Of a stretch of 64,000 nt of DNA, positions 13,601 through 24,005 are shown piece by piece. The notes below the pieces were generated by a model that saw nothing but the letters and a program-made list of their open reading frames with translations, had not been told where the DNA came from and searched no databases. This stretch comes from Rhodocollybia butyracea (lineage: Eukaryota > Basidiomycota > Agaricomycetes > Agaricales > Omphalotaceae): assembly GCA_015501585.1 (NCBI GenBank), contig JADNRY010000185.1, positions 1-64,000 of the forward strand, written 5' to 3'. The translations under genes were made by a program, and so were the position numbers. Position 1 is the stretch's first letter. Each line of letters starts with the position of its first letter.

Positions 13601-14633
13601 CCACAATTATTCTGAAAGGGGAAATCACAGAATAAAAATGTATAGCCTGCAGCGCAATGATGTCAGTGATGGATCAGACACTCAAGTAGCAAATGATATC
13701 ATACATCACTTTTCAATTGCCGCACAAGGAACTCAGGGCACTGCAAGTAGGATCTTTGAGTTCGCCCTTGGATTGGATGTCCAGGAGGCAGGCCACCACC
13801 TCACCGCTGGAATTATAGATGGCAATACATAATAGGACCCCTGCGGTCAACTAGAGATAAATGTTCCAGCCCTTGTATCGGTAACTCTACAAGTCTGTAA
13901 GAATATATTTGGAGTCGCACAAAGAATCCGAGCCATACCCTAAGGCTCATATATATACCAGACAATGCCTTTACAGTACTCTACACTCTGAATTTACCAT
14001 GAACTCTCCATTATTTTTTTTACAAGCTGGGTGTAATTCCCAGGAGCTTAACAAAGACCCACTTGCTGTAGAGATGCTGCCAATATCTATCTGAAATGGA
14101 ACATGTTTCCGAGGCCACCTTTGTGTCTACTTTATCAGCGTTGTATCACAGGTGTCGGTCAGTTGCTGGGAGTATAAATAACTAGCCTGCCGTGCCAACG
14201 CATGCCCCCAACACACGCGTTTCCAGTAGAGTTGTTATTCATTAAAAAGAGATGGCATGTCACACAGTGACATCAGCAACAGTAGTTGTGCTATCACAAG
14301 TCAGTCAGTGCAACATGGTGTTTTACTACTTGTACCGCGGTCAGCGGCACAATGACACTAATGGGCAGATTCTATTAGAGTACTCTACTGTGATAGACAA
14401 AGAGAATTGGCAAGGAGAATCCTCTTGGGGCACTTCTTTGGATTGGATGTCCATCCAGGAGTACCGAGTATTATGGAGGAAGGTTGGGACCCATTCATGG
14501 TACTAGCATACCACATCTCTATTAATTCTTCTGCCCTGCGGTATGCAATTTACTCTCATACAAGTGGGGGAACCTGCAGTATTAAAAGAGTATATAGAAG
14601 CTTGCCGGATAGCAAACACAACACATTACCTTG
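10628..14633. repeat. Macrosatellite unit 4 (about 4.0 kb)
   Basis: Full-length unit, very close to units 1 and 2. It lacks most of the small deletions seen in unit 1 and is a good reference for the consensus. It holds three copies of the GC-rich module, near 11098, 13161 and 13467. Confidence 0.93.
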
Positions 14634-16818
14634 GAAGTGGAGTATACACTCGCTGAGAGTAGAACATGTTTCCGAGGCCACCTTTGTGTCTACTTTATCA
14701 GCGTTGTATCAAAGGCATTGGTCAGCTGATTGGGCTTTTCAATTGCCACACAAGGACAACTGTAAGACAAAGAGAATTGGCAAGGAGAGTCTTCCTCAAT
14801 TGATTGTCTATTCAGTAGCCCAAGGTGCATACGCAGGGCTGGAAATAAGTTCTTGCCGGTAAATTACATATCAGCACGCAGTAGCCCCCGGTGACATGGA
14901 GCATAGTAGGGCCATCACGGGGACTTGGACACTGGCATACTGAGTTGGTCAATGCACACTTAGGGGCTTACCTGTGTACAATTTTGGTAGCGAGGGTCAT
15001 TAATCTCCTGTTATACATCCCCGTCTCTTGATGCATCCGCAGAGAAAGGGATCTCACAGTCAACTCAGAGTTTGATCTGAGTTTGGAATGCCCTCCCCAT
15101 GGAGCCTGCGGCGCTTTTTTACGTCCTTGAACCCCCAACTCTAACATTCCGTGCTAACGCACGGGCGCAACCTGCGCTTTTCTAACCTGCAGTGAGCCTC
15201 CGGCAGCAAGTATTTCCGTAGATCCCACAATTATTCTGAAAGGGGAAATCACAGAATAAAAATGTATAGCCTGCGGCAAAATTAGTGATGTCTTAGGACA
15301 TCCAACACTAATGGGTCATCTCTATTATAGTGCTCTAGACAACGAGAATCTTCTCAGGGCACTTGAATTCCCACGTTGGACAGGAGTGGTATTGTGGAGG
15401 GAGTAGTGTTTTAGATATATCTATTAATTCTTCTGTCCTGCGGTATGCAATTCAAGTGCGGGAACAGGATCTAGCAGTATTAAAAGAGTGTATAGGAGGT
15501 TGCCGAGCTTGTATCCCATTCTCAATTAGTCCTCCTAAAGAGGGAACAGCAAGCACATCACCTTGGCACACAAGTTATTCCCACTCGCTGGGACTAGAAA
15601 GATCACCACTTTATCAGGTCAGTTGCTGTGGCACTGATATATAGCCTGCGGCGCAGTGATGTCAGTGACATATCCCCCCCCATGTCATAGATAAAGAGAA
15701 TTGGCAAGGAGAATCTTCTCGCCACATGAAAAATAGTTGGTATTTTAGGTAATTGCCATCCTTGGGACTCGGACAACTGGCAATAAAAATACAGACAACA
15801 TTATTTATTTTACTTGCTGTGTGAAAAACCAGCTTGCTACACCTCTAGCACCACTTGTGCCTCGCCGCAGAGGACAGGAATCTCACAGTATTAAAAGAGT
15901 GTCAGGTCGATATAAAATAGAACATGTTTCCGAGGCCATGTGTAGTGACATTCTATTATTGATCTGATATTGTGTACAACTCACTGGGCCTTGTACAGTC
16001 ACAAAATCGCAACCTCGGCAATGAACCAGTGTTATTATTCCACTTCTAGAAACTGCACCGTAGCTTGTATCAGTACCATACATGATTCCGGCTTAAATGT
16101 GTGGCCAAACACACTATTCAATACAGTCAGCCATGTTAATCTGTGCAATGTTCCGCACTACCAACTAACAAGTCTGGCACACATTTAATATTCAGTCACA
16201 TGCATGCACAACGGAAAGCCCTGGTTCATGGCTACCAGATGGCCATAGTGTGATTATTACACCCTGCATATACAGTACAACTTTGGGGATGTTTTTCCAG
16301 GTAGCAATAAAAGGTGAATCCCCCCCACTAAGATCCCAGCAGTAACCGGAGTTTATATACATACCAGAGGAAGCCATAACCCTAACATGAATTTTGAATA
16401 CAAAATAAACTCCCCAATATTTTTTTTACAACCCACGCATTACCAGCAATAATTTCAACCCTTTAACAGAAGCTTGGAAAAGACATGCCAATTGTGGAAG
16501 GACTTGGGAACCCGGGGCAGTAAAATCAATGCGGCGGCATCCTGGACCCATTTACGCCACTCTAGTACCATTTGCACCACTTCAGGTCCTATTGCCCTTG
16601 TTCCCCATGCATTTTACTCTAAAACACCCATATTGAGTACACAAACTCAGCAAACACATAGTAGGTTCCAATCACGTGATATTGACTACGTTGGGCATGC
16701 ACAGACAAGAGTAGAGGTATACCGTCAATTTGAGCCATAAATCATGTAATTCCAATCACAGGTTCTAGTGGTGCATAGATTTTGGTAAGAGGAAGGGGTT
16801 TGGAGGGAGGCAAGCAGC
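14634..16818. repeat. Macrosatellite unit 5 (3'-truncated)
   Basis: Follows unit 4 in phase, but homology stops near 16790-16818, just after the segment reading gtggtgcatagattttgg. The rest of the unit, including the second and third GC-rich modules, is missing. This is the right-hand end of the array; unrelated minisatellite and dispersed repeats follow. Confidence 0.9.
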
Positions 16819-16888
16819 CTGTAAGCAGCAAGGTGCCGAGGACACATAGTCGGACTCAAAGTTTGATCTGACTTTGGAATGCTCACCA

Positions 16889-17056
16889 TCACATGATCTT
16901 GTTATGACTCATAACCATGCCCTGCCACAGTTTTGACTCACGTGATCTGGCTATGACACATAACCATGCCCTGCCACAGTTTTGACTCACGTGATCTGGC
17001 TATGACACATAACCATGGCCTGCCACAGTTTTGTCTCACATGATCTGGCTATAAAC
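16889..17056 (+). repeat. 49-bp CACGTG minisatellite, three to four units
   Basis: Tandem copies of a 49-bp unit containing tcacgtgatctggctatgac and ccatgccctgccacag. The outer units are degenerate. Single related copies lie at about 17275-17325 and 19815-19870, and reverse-complement arrays at 20991-21160 and 21892-22060. Units are adjacent with no unique spacers, so this is not a CRISPR array. Confidence 0.85.
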
Positions 17057-17369
17057 ATACAAGACATGAGAAATTGATCATGCTATACAGTGATGTCATT
17101 ACAACCGGGTCTAATTTTCAGGTCCAGCACAAACTTAAGTGCGGGCCAGATTCAAACCATGATCTGATAAAAATAATAGGAGCTCAAGGACTTCAAGAGC
17201 ATTGTCAAAATATACCTTCTAGAGGAACCAGACTACTGGTGCCACACAGTCTTGTAGCACTTGAGTAAAAGGGATTTGATCTTGTTATGACACATAACCA
17301 TGCCCTGCCACGGTTTTGACTCACGTGATTACCACTTGCACAGCATATTAAGAGCCTTTCAAGTCCTAA

Positions 17370-18240
17370 CCGCCAACCCCTCAAACCGGGGCAAATCAAA
17401 GTAACACAATATGTTCTAGCAATAGAATTGCACAATCTGTCAGGCCAAAGCTAATGGGCAGCTATTCTTGCTAAGCTGGTAGAGTGCTCGAGAAGAAGGG
17501 GATAACAGAGCAAAAAACTATGACCCTGAGAATATAAAGGCAATTAACAAGCCAGGACAAAAAACCGCTGGCTAAGTTTACAGGAAAAAGTGTTTGGAAG
17601 CTACTCAGGGCCCTTTTGACTACTCTGACCCAAGCCCAAGCTGTTCTGGTCAGGCCGCTAGCAGTGGCGGAGTTTTTGAGGAGGATTTCCCGGAACCTCT
17701 AAAATAATGTAGCCGTGTAGGGAGCCTATTGCTCCCCGCTGTTAATTCTTGGAGACAAATATGTTTATTGAGGGACCAGAAACCAAGTTGCACCGGCCAT
17801 TTAATTACAAGGGTCAGGCAGTGCTGAATGCAGGCTGTTGAATACCAGCAAGTAGTTTTTTTGGGTATTGAGTATAATTCAGGCAATGCCCGTGTCAATA
17901 TTGCCATTGACCTCACCAAGTATACTACTGATAGACTCCTATAGAACTAGGCAAAAACATTCTCTGCAAAGTCCAGCTGCATATGGCCTTGCACAACACA
18001 GTATAGATGTGAACATCCTCAGAGGTACTAAAAAATGTGCATCAGAAAGAACAGCACATGGAGCAGAGCTGTGGGCTGTACCACCCCAAAGCTCCTTGAC
18101 CTCTGGTACTTCCAATGTCTAGGAGCACACCCATATAATTTTTGTGGCCAGTTTGATTGTCAAAGACGCAGCGGTTGTTCGCAAAAAAAAAACCCCTAAA
18201 AAACCGAGTATTATAATACTTGGGTCAAGTATAATAGTAG
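17370..18240. repeat. Dispersed 870-bp repeat, copy 1
   Basis: Aligns with 22880-23745 in the same orientation at clearly reduced identity, with substitutions and small indels throughout. Shared landmarks are gagaagaaggggata near 17490, the run of A followed by cccctaaaaaaccgagta near 18185, and the right-end sequence tataatagtagg. No intact coding frame is shared. It looks like a degraded transposable element. Adjacent 17060-17370 holds only short repeat fragments. Confidence 0.8.
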
Positions 18241-18241
18241 G

Positions 18242-18290
18242 TTATTCTACCAAGTCGTCATTTACCACTAGACTATCTGGCCATGACTAC
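18242..18290 (-). repeat. tRNA-like 5' half (SINE head), minus strand
   Basis: The reverse complement reads tggccagatagtctagtggt followed by aaatgacgacttgg. This is an A-box-type tRNA 5' half, nearly identical to the complete tRNA-like sequence at 21743. No B box follows on this strand. Confidence 0.6.
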
Positions 18291-18303
18291 ATCCCACGTT
18301 AAA

Positions 18304-18838
18304 TTGTGCAAGTCATAGAGTACACAGTGCATACACCTCCAGGCACGTCCACGACGTGCACGGTGTACCGTATCAATGCCAGTGTACCGCCTTACCTTGA
18401 TGTGCACTGTATACTTGATAACTTTTGTGTACTCTATGACTTCCACACATCCAAGCACGTCTATGACGTGCACTGTGTACTTTACCACTTGGACAAATTC
18501 ATGGATGTGGATGTATCGGGGGGTCATAGTGTACACCATGCACGTCATGGACGTGCCTGGATGTGTGGGAGTCATAGAGTACACAAAATTGATCAAGTAC
18601 AGAGTGCACATCATGGTAAGGTGGCACACCGTACACGTCATGGACGTGCCTGGAGGTGTATGCACTGTGTATTGATAAAGTACACAGTGCACGTCATAGA
18701 CGTGCCTGGATATGTGGAAGTCATAGAGTACACAGTGCACATCAAGGTAAGGTGGTATACTAGCATTGATAGGGTACACCACGCACGTCGTGGACGTGCC
18801 TGGAGGTGTATGCACTGTGTACTCTATGATTTGTGCAA
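18304..18838. repeat. Long imperfect palindrome, about 535 bp
   Basis: The left part (18304-18500) is the reverse complement of the right part (18660-18838), with few mismatches, centred near 18571. Both arms carry the sub-motif cacgtc-(c/g/a)t(g/c)gacgtg, itself palindromic. Long reading frames occur on both strands and encode nearly the same peptide, as expected for a palindrome rather than a gene. Transcripts would fold into a long hairpin. Confidence 0.85.
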
Positions 18839-18895
18839 GTCATAGAGTATGGCTTGTGTATGCTAATAAGTTCCAGTTTTACACATATGAAGTAG

Positions 18896-18925
18896 GCGGG
18901 GGTTCGATTCCCTCTCTGGCCAGTG
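18896..18925 (+). repeat. tRNA-like 3' half with B box and T-run
   Basis: Contains a B-box-like gggttcgattcc inside a T-arm and ends in tctggcca, which could pair with a tRNA 5' end starting tggccaga. A T6 run follows, like a Pol III terminator. Its 5' half is not upstream; the only matching half is at 18242-18290 on the opposite strand, beyond the palindrome. Confidence 0.55.
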
Positions 18926-18959
18926 ATTTTTTGGTTCTTCATTGTGTTTTACACATTCG

Positions 18960-19340
18960 TGCACGTCCACGACGTGTGCGGTGTATGCTACCAACGCCAG
19001 CCCTGATGCGCACCGTGCACTCCACCACCCGGACAAATCCATGGACGTGGACGTACCAGGCGTGATAATGTACACCACGCACGTCGTGGACGTGCCTGGA
19101 TGTGTGGGAGTCATAGAGTACACAAAATTGATCAAGTACAGAGTGCACATCATGGTAAGGTGGCACACCGTACACGTCGTGGACGTGCCTGGAGGTATAT
19201 ACACTGTGTACTCTATGACTTACTGAATTTGTGCAAGTACACAGTGCACGTCGTAGACGTCTCCTGATGTGGACAAGTCATAGAGTCCACAGAGTACACC
19301 GCACATCTCCTGGAGGTGGGTGGATGTGTGAAAATATATA
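18960..19340. repeat. Second tract of the palindrome family
   Basis: A stretch of about 125 bp at 19082-19200 repeats 18541-18665 in direct orientation, including gtcatagagtacacaaaatt. The start near 18960-19000 is an inverted copy of the same cacgtcgtggacgtg block. The arms are shorter and less regular than in the main palindrome. From 19350 to 19650 I see only low-complexity, ccctag-rich sequence with no gene. Confidence 0.7.
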
Positions 19341-19653
19341 CTCTATGTTATACAGCATACAGCCCAAGCCCCATAAACCTCTAATATCAGCACCCTGCCC
19401 ACACTACAGTCCCTCCCCCAGTGCACCAAGTCCAAACCCTACGCTCCTCCAAAGCCAGAATGTCCAGGGGCCGTGCAGACCCTAGGCCACTCCTAAGCCA
19501 CCGCTAGGCCCTCCCCTAGGGTTGAGAAAACCCTAGATGGATCCTACATGCCTCTAATAACCCTAAGAGCCTTGATTAGAGCTGAAGAGAGTGCAGGCAA
19601 GAATCAAACCCCAATCTGATATATAAATAATAAAAGCTCAAGGAGAAACATAT

Positions 19654-19738
19654 ACCCTTGGTGGGGTTCGGACCCACGCCTCTTCAGTTAATGCTGAATC
19701 ATAGTGGGCACTGAACATCAATACTATTGACTACCCTC
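19654..19738 (-). repeat. Degenerate tRNA-like sequence
   Basis: On the minus strand a T-arm gtggg-tccgaac-cccac follows a degraded D-arm region beginning gagggtagtcaatag. It is a decayed relative of the tRNA-like sequence at 19951-20045. Confidence 0.5.
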
Positions 19739-19950
19739 TACATTCTATTAGCATGACCAGCCCACTGGTCACGCACTGTCTGGTAAGCCCTAATAGCATA
19801 TGGGTTAGAGGCACGGGATCTTGTTATGACTCATAAGCATTCCCTCCCATGGTTTTGGCTCACGTGATAATCACTCTCATGGCATGCAGGCTCAGATGGG
19901 ATTCAAACAAGTAAAAATAGGATACACTTCACAAAAAGGCTTGTACAGTA

Positions 19951-20045
19951 CCCTTAGTGGGATTTGAACCCACGCCTCCTCAGTCAGAGGTACAGGACAT
20001 TGACGTTTATAGGACTGAAGTGTCATACCACTAGACTATAAGGGC
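19951..20045 (-). tRNA. tRNA-like gene or tRNA-derived SINE, possibly with an intron
   Basis: The minus strand begins cccttatagtctagtggt (A box) and ends in a perfect T-arm, gtggg-ttcaaat-cccac, followed by ctaaggg. Six of seven acceptor pairs form. An anticodon stem cttca/tgagg is separated by an over-long loop that could contain an intron, so I cannot assign the anticodon. It may be a real tRNA or a SINE head; the related broken copy 300 bp away favours a dispersed element. Confidence 0.45.
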
Positions 20046-20423
20046 ATTCTTAAATTTCAGACGCTGATCTACAACACACACCTTGAAGGTAGTGTATTAC
20101 AATGCTCAGATCAGAATTAAAGGAAACAAATAGTGAAATTATCCTCCAACGTCTCATGTTTGAGCCATGTCAGTGCATTACTAATTGATGAAGTTGTGTC
20201 CGCCCGATCAATGCAGCCATATGGAATTTGGTACAAGCCGAAGAGGTGCGTGTGTAGTTTCTCTGAGTAAAGTACTTCTTATTAGGAGACCGGGTATGAA
20301 AATGTTGTGCTACAGTGTTGGCGAGATGCCATTGAGTGAGCCTGTTGTTTTTATGTGGACCAAGGTCATGAGTGAAGCACTTTGTTGAACATCATGTTTA
20401 CCAGTCTCTCAGTACACAGTCAG

Positions 20424-20525
20424 ATGGTCAAGTGGCTAAGACACCTTGAAAGCGTGGGATGTCGGAAAGTCGAAGAATATTAATCTTCCAAGGAGGCGGA
20501 CGTTCGAATACTCCTTTGGGTATTG
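20424..20525 (+). repeat. tRNA-like (Ser/Leu-type) sequence, probable SINE head
   Basis: Starts with cagatggtcaagtggctaag, an A-box arrangement typical of long-variable-arm tRNAs. About 80 nt later it carries the B-box-like gacgttcgaatactcc. The spacing is longer than in a canonical tRNA and the acceptor stem is poor. From 20530 to 20890 I see no supported gene. Confidence 0.5.
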
Positions 20526-20990
20526 CGAAGAGTCTGGATTGCACTCTCTAGATGTAATTTCAAGTTGAAAATTTTTTGATAGAGTGTATTTGCAGTCAGT
20601 TCTGTTACCTTGGCGTCTCCTCGCTACATCACATAGCGATCACATTAGATGACCACAAACTCGTCATGCCGTATCATCAGCGTCTCCGCGTTACATGCCA
20701 CCTTTTTAGTGTTTCAAATAGGCTCTATTAATAAGGTAAATAGCTATCAAATGGGATAAAAAATTGATAAGACAGCCGAAGAAGGCCCCACTAAGATAGA
20801 TTCTGGCAGAATTCTGGCAAAATCCAAATAAAGTGGTAGCAGTGTGTAGAGTCGAGCTTCCTCTGGCGTCACTTTCACACATCCATGCAATATTTCCAGG
20901 AGGCGGGGGTTCAATTCCTCCTTTGATGTTCCTCAAGGTGAACATTGTAAATCAATAAGAGGAAAGAAGGCGCAGCAGGGCAAAAAGATT

Positions 20991-21160
20991 ATCAGGTCTC
21001 ACGTGATAATCGAAACCGTGGCAGGGCATAGTTATGGCTCATCAGGTCTCACGTGATATTCAAAACCGTGGCAGGGCATGGTTATGGCTCATCAGGTCTC
21101 ACGTGATAATCAAAACCATGGCAGGGCATGGTTATGGCTCATCAGGTCTCACGTGATAAA
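20991..21160 (-). repeat. 49-bp CACGTG minisatellite, four reversed units
   Basis: Four tandem units of the form tcaggtctcacgtgataat then aaaaccgtggcagggcatgg, the reverse complement of the array at 16889. The block is duplicated at 21892-22060. Confidence 0.85.
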
Positions 21161-21562
21161 TATCAAATTTGTTTGGCACCGTCCCTGGGCCTTTTAAGTG
21201 TATCCAGCTACTTCAAGGCCAATGTTTTAGACAGACAATCCAAAGCTCTATTAGACAGTGGCAACATGATTCCAGCGTTGTGGGAAGATTACTTGGCAGT
21301 GGTCTGCTTAGGGCAATCTGGGTCTAATATAGATCGGCTCATCTCTCTTGCTTAGAGATGGGCAGGTGAAAGGAGCTGCAAGTTAAACTAACATCAGCCT
21401 ATGGGATTTTGGTTTGGATGACAATGACATCATTACCCCATTAGGTAACCAACAAGAAACCATTCTTTTTTAGAAATATCTATCATTTACTGACAATCAT
21501 ATGCTGCCAAATAAATTCTTTGAATGTGATTGTTAAAGAAAAGATATGGGTGCTCTTATCCA

Positions 21563-21690
21563 TGGCCTGATGGTGCAGCGGCATTTCGTTCATTCAACTC
21601 ATCTTATCAAGATGCTTTGGGTTCGACTCCCAAGCAGGCTCTAAGTAGATATTTCACTTGTGATCATATATGACGGCCAGTTTTTTTTTT
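21563..21690 (+). repeat. tRNA-derived SINE-like element with T-run
   Basis: A 75-nt tRNA-like region begins gcctgatggtgcagcggc (A box). It has the T-arm ttggg-ttcgact-cccaa, and an acceptor pairing gcctg with caggc. A short tail and a run of ten T follow at about 21680. The copy at 22463-22560 has a mutated B box (ggctcaacttcc). Confidence 0.6.
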
Positions 21691-21742
21691 ATATCACAAG
21701 AAAAATATGGATGGGTTGGGAGGTCAACATGGGTCGTAGTCA

Positions 21743-21826
21743 TGGCCAGATAGTCTAGTGGTAAATGACAACTTGCTAATTCTAGTACACTCCTACCAAA
21801 CAGGCGGGGGTTCAATTCCTCCTTTG
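21743..21826 (+). repeat. tRNA-like sequence (SINE head)
   Basis: Begins tggccagatagtctagtggt and reaches a B box within gggggttcaattcctcc. This supplies the complete form of the half found at 18242-18290. It bridges the two units of the 900-bp duplication. Confidence 0.55.
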
Positions 21827-22560
21827 ATGTTCTTCAAGATGAACACTGTAAATCAATAAGAGGAAAGAAGGCGCAGCAGGGGAAAAAGATTATCAGGTCT
21901 CACGTGATAACCAAAACCGTGGCAGGGCATGGTTATGGCTCATCAAGTCTCACGTGATATTCAAAACCGTGGCAGGGCATGGTTATGGCTCATCAGGTCT
22001 CACGTGATAATCAAAACCATGGCAGGGCATGGTTATGGCTCATCAGGTCTCACGTGATAAATATCAAATTTGTTTGGCACCGTCCCTGGGCCTTTTAAGT
22101 GTATCCAGCTTCTTCAAGGCCAATGTTTTAGACAGACAATCCAAAGCTCTATTAGACAGTGGCAACATGATTCCAGCGTTGTGGGAAGATTACTTGGCAG
22201 TGGTCTGCCTAGGACAATCTGGGTCTGATATAGATCATCTTATGGCTCTTGCTTAGAGATGGGCAGGTGAAACGAGCTCCAAGTTAAACTAACATCAGCC
22301 TATGGGATTTTGGTTTGAATGACAATGACATCATTACCCCATTAGGTAACCAACAAGAAACCATTCCTTTTTAGGAATATCTATCATTTACTCACAATCA
22401 TATGCCGCCAAATAAATTTTTGGAATGTGATTGTTAAAGAAAGACATGGGTGCTCTTATCCATGGCCTGATGGTGCAGCGGCATTTCGTTTATTCAACCA
22501 TTTTTATCAAGATGCTTTGGGCTCAACTTCCAAGCAGGCTCTATGAGCGCGCTTTTTTAA
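21797..22560 (+). repeat. 900-bp tandem duplication, unit 2
   Basis: Second copy of 20896-21690, about 95% identical by eye. It contains four reversed minisatellite units (21892-22060), the conserved unique segment and a degenerate tRNA-like end. From 22560 to 22880 I see no gene. Confidence 0.85.
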
Positions 22561-22879
22561 TCCAGAGAAAAATCTACTGTGAATTATGAGTTGGTAAATC
22601 AAAATTCTCACAGAGATGGAGGACGATCCACCTACTGGATGAATAAGTGCCTTTCACGTGACCCGCACGTGGAAAACCAAACTGGTACAACGATGCTAAA
22701 TTCCAAGGCAAATCAACCTTGGGTCATGTCTGGCACCGCCTTCGGCGGGCCAGACCCTAAGTCATGGGATATCTTCAGGTTGTTTGATTAATCTTGGTGG
22801 GTTAACCCTAAGGATAAACCTTTATAACCGTAGTACAATCTTCCCAAGCAGCCCAGATATATTGTTGATTTTTGGGGGC

Positions 22880-23745
22880 ACCCTTCAAACCGGGGGAAAT
22901 CAAAGTAATGGAAGTTGTTTTAGCAATGAAAATGAACATTCGGTTAGCCAAAAGTTAGTGGGCAGCTGTTCTTGGTAAGCTGGTATAGGGCTTGAGAAGA
23001 AGGGGATAATAGAGCAAAAAATTATGACTCTGAGAATATAAAGGCATTTAACGAGCCAGGAAGAAAAACCGCTGGCCAAGTTGACAGGCAAAAGTGTTTG
23101 AATACTACCCAGGGCCCTTTGGCGTACTTTGACCTAAGCCCAAGCTGTTCTGTGTAGGTCGCTACTGGTCGCAGAGTTTTTCGGGAGTATTTCACCAAAC
23201 CCCGGATATAATGTCACCGTGTATAGAGCCCAGCGCTCTCAGCTGTTGATTCTTGGAGACAAATATGCTCAGGAGGAGGCTAGAAAGCGACTGATAACAG
23301 CTGCATTATTTTAAGGGTCAGGCAGGGCTGAGTGCAGGCTGTTGAATACCAGCATGTAGTTTTTTTCGGTATTGAGTATAATTCAGGCAATGCACACGTC
23401 AATATTGCCATTGACCTTACCAAGTATACTACCGATACACTCCTAGAGGCCTTGGCAACAACTTTCACCGCAGAGACACACAGCTCTTGACATTGTAGAG
23501 CACAATATAGACAAGAACACCTTTGAGGGTACTAAAAAATGTGCATCTGAAAGAACAGCCCGTGGAGCAGAGCTTTGGGCCGTACCGGCCCAAAGCTCCT
23601 TGACCTCTGGTACTTCCGATGTCTGGGAGCACGCCCATATAATTTTTGTGGCCAGTTTGATTGTCAAAGACGCAGCGGTTGTTCGCAAAAAAAAAAACCC
23701 CTAAAAAACCGAGTATTATAATACTTGGGTCAAGTATAATAGTAG
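22880..23745. repeat. Dispersed 870-bp repeat, copy 2
   Basis: Second copy of the element at 17370-18240, ending with the same A-run, cccctaaaaaaccgagta and tataatagtagg. The right ends of both copies stop at the same base, after which the flanks differ. That marks a true element boundary near 18240 and 23745. Confidence 0.8.
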
Positions 23746-23828
23746 GCAAAGTTCGTCAAGTACCAGAAGTACTATCGACGAGCAGTGTAAGTCTGTGACG
23801 ATGTGAAACAGCCCTGATGAGCTATAAA

Positions 23829-23884
23829 AGCGAAACAGGATCTGGTGTAAGAAAGTATCTTACACCCTGTTGGCTGTTTTCGCT
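23829..23884. repeat. Strong hairpin
   Basis: Arms agcgaaacag / ctgttttcgct and ggtgtaaga / tcttacacc nest around a five-base loop. A second, weaker self-complementary stretch flanked by aaaaacg and cgttttt follows at about 23919-23955. Such stems are common at ends of non-autonomous elements; the boundary is not defined. Confidence 0.65.
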
Positions 23885-23964
23885 CTTACCCAACAAACTA
23901 ACGAACTTGGCCCTTCCAAAAACGCCTCGTTCGCTTCGCTCACTCGTCGTTTTTGTCAGGACCA

Positions 23965-23984
23965 CCCCTAACCCCTAACCCTAA
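23965..23984. repeat. Short telomere-like tract
   Basis: The plus strand carries about three imperfect units of CCCTAA (ccccta, acccctaa, ccctaa). Basidiomycete telomeres are typically TTAGGG, so this could be an interstitial telomeric remnant, but it is short enough to be chance. It sits exactly where the repeat mosaic gives way to gene-derived sequence. Confidence 0.4.
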
Positions 23985-24005
23985 GTGGCATTATTTGTAT
24001 CTCTC

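Larger units (their letters stand above)
20896..21690 (+). repeat. 900-bp tandem duplication, unit 1
   Basis: Repeats at an offset of about 901 bp as 21797-22560. Order within the unit: a B-box-like gggggttcaattcctcc, a block of reversed CACGTG minisatellites (20991-21160), a unique segment of about 400 bp, then a tRNA-like sequence near 21563 and a T-run. The short frame at 21128-21355 is preserved in both copies, but the DNA is nearly identical, so that is not evidence of coding. Confidence 0.85.

Noticed and set aside
33..16740. Dozens of 60-150 codon frames in the satellite array (for example 2873-3190, 3764-4219)
   Set aside because: They recur only because the DNA is repeated, shift or break with single-base indels between units, show no domain or intron structure, and overlap in several frames.
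1..16818. Ribosomal DNA or its intergenic spacer
   Set aside because: No conserved 18S, 5.8S, 28S or 5S rRNA sequence was recognised in any unit.
18273..18845. Overlapping 179-180 codon frames on both strands in the palindrome
   Set aside because: Both strands encode nearly the same peptide because the DNA is self-complementary, which needs no coding selection.
16889..22060. CRISPR array
   Set aside because: The 49-bp units are adjacent without spacers and the surrounding genome is eukaryotic.
21128..22256. Duplicated 75-codon frames at 21128-21355 and 22029-22256 as genes
   Set aside because: They start inside the minisatellite and their conservation is explained by the recent 900-bp duplication.
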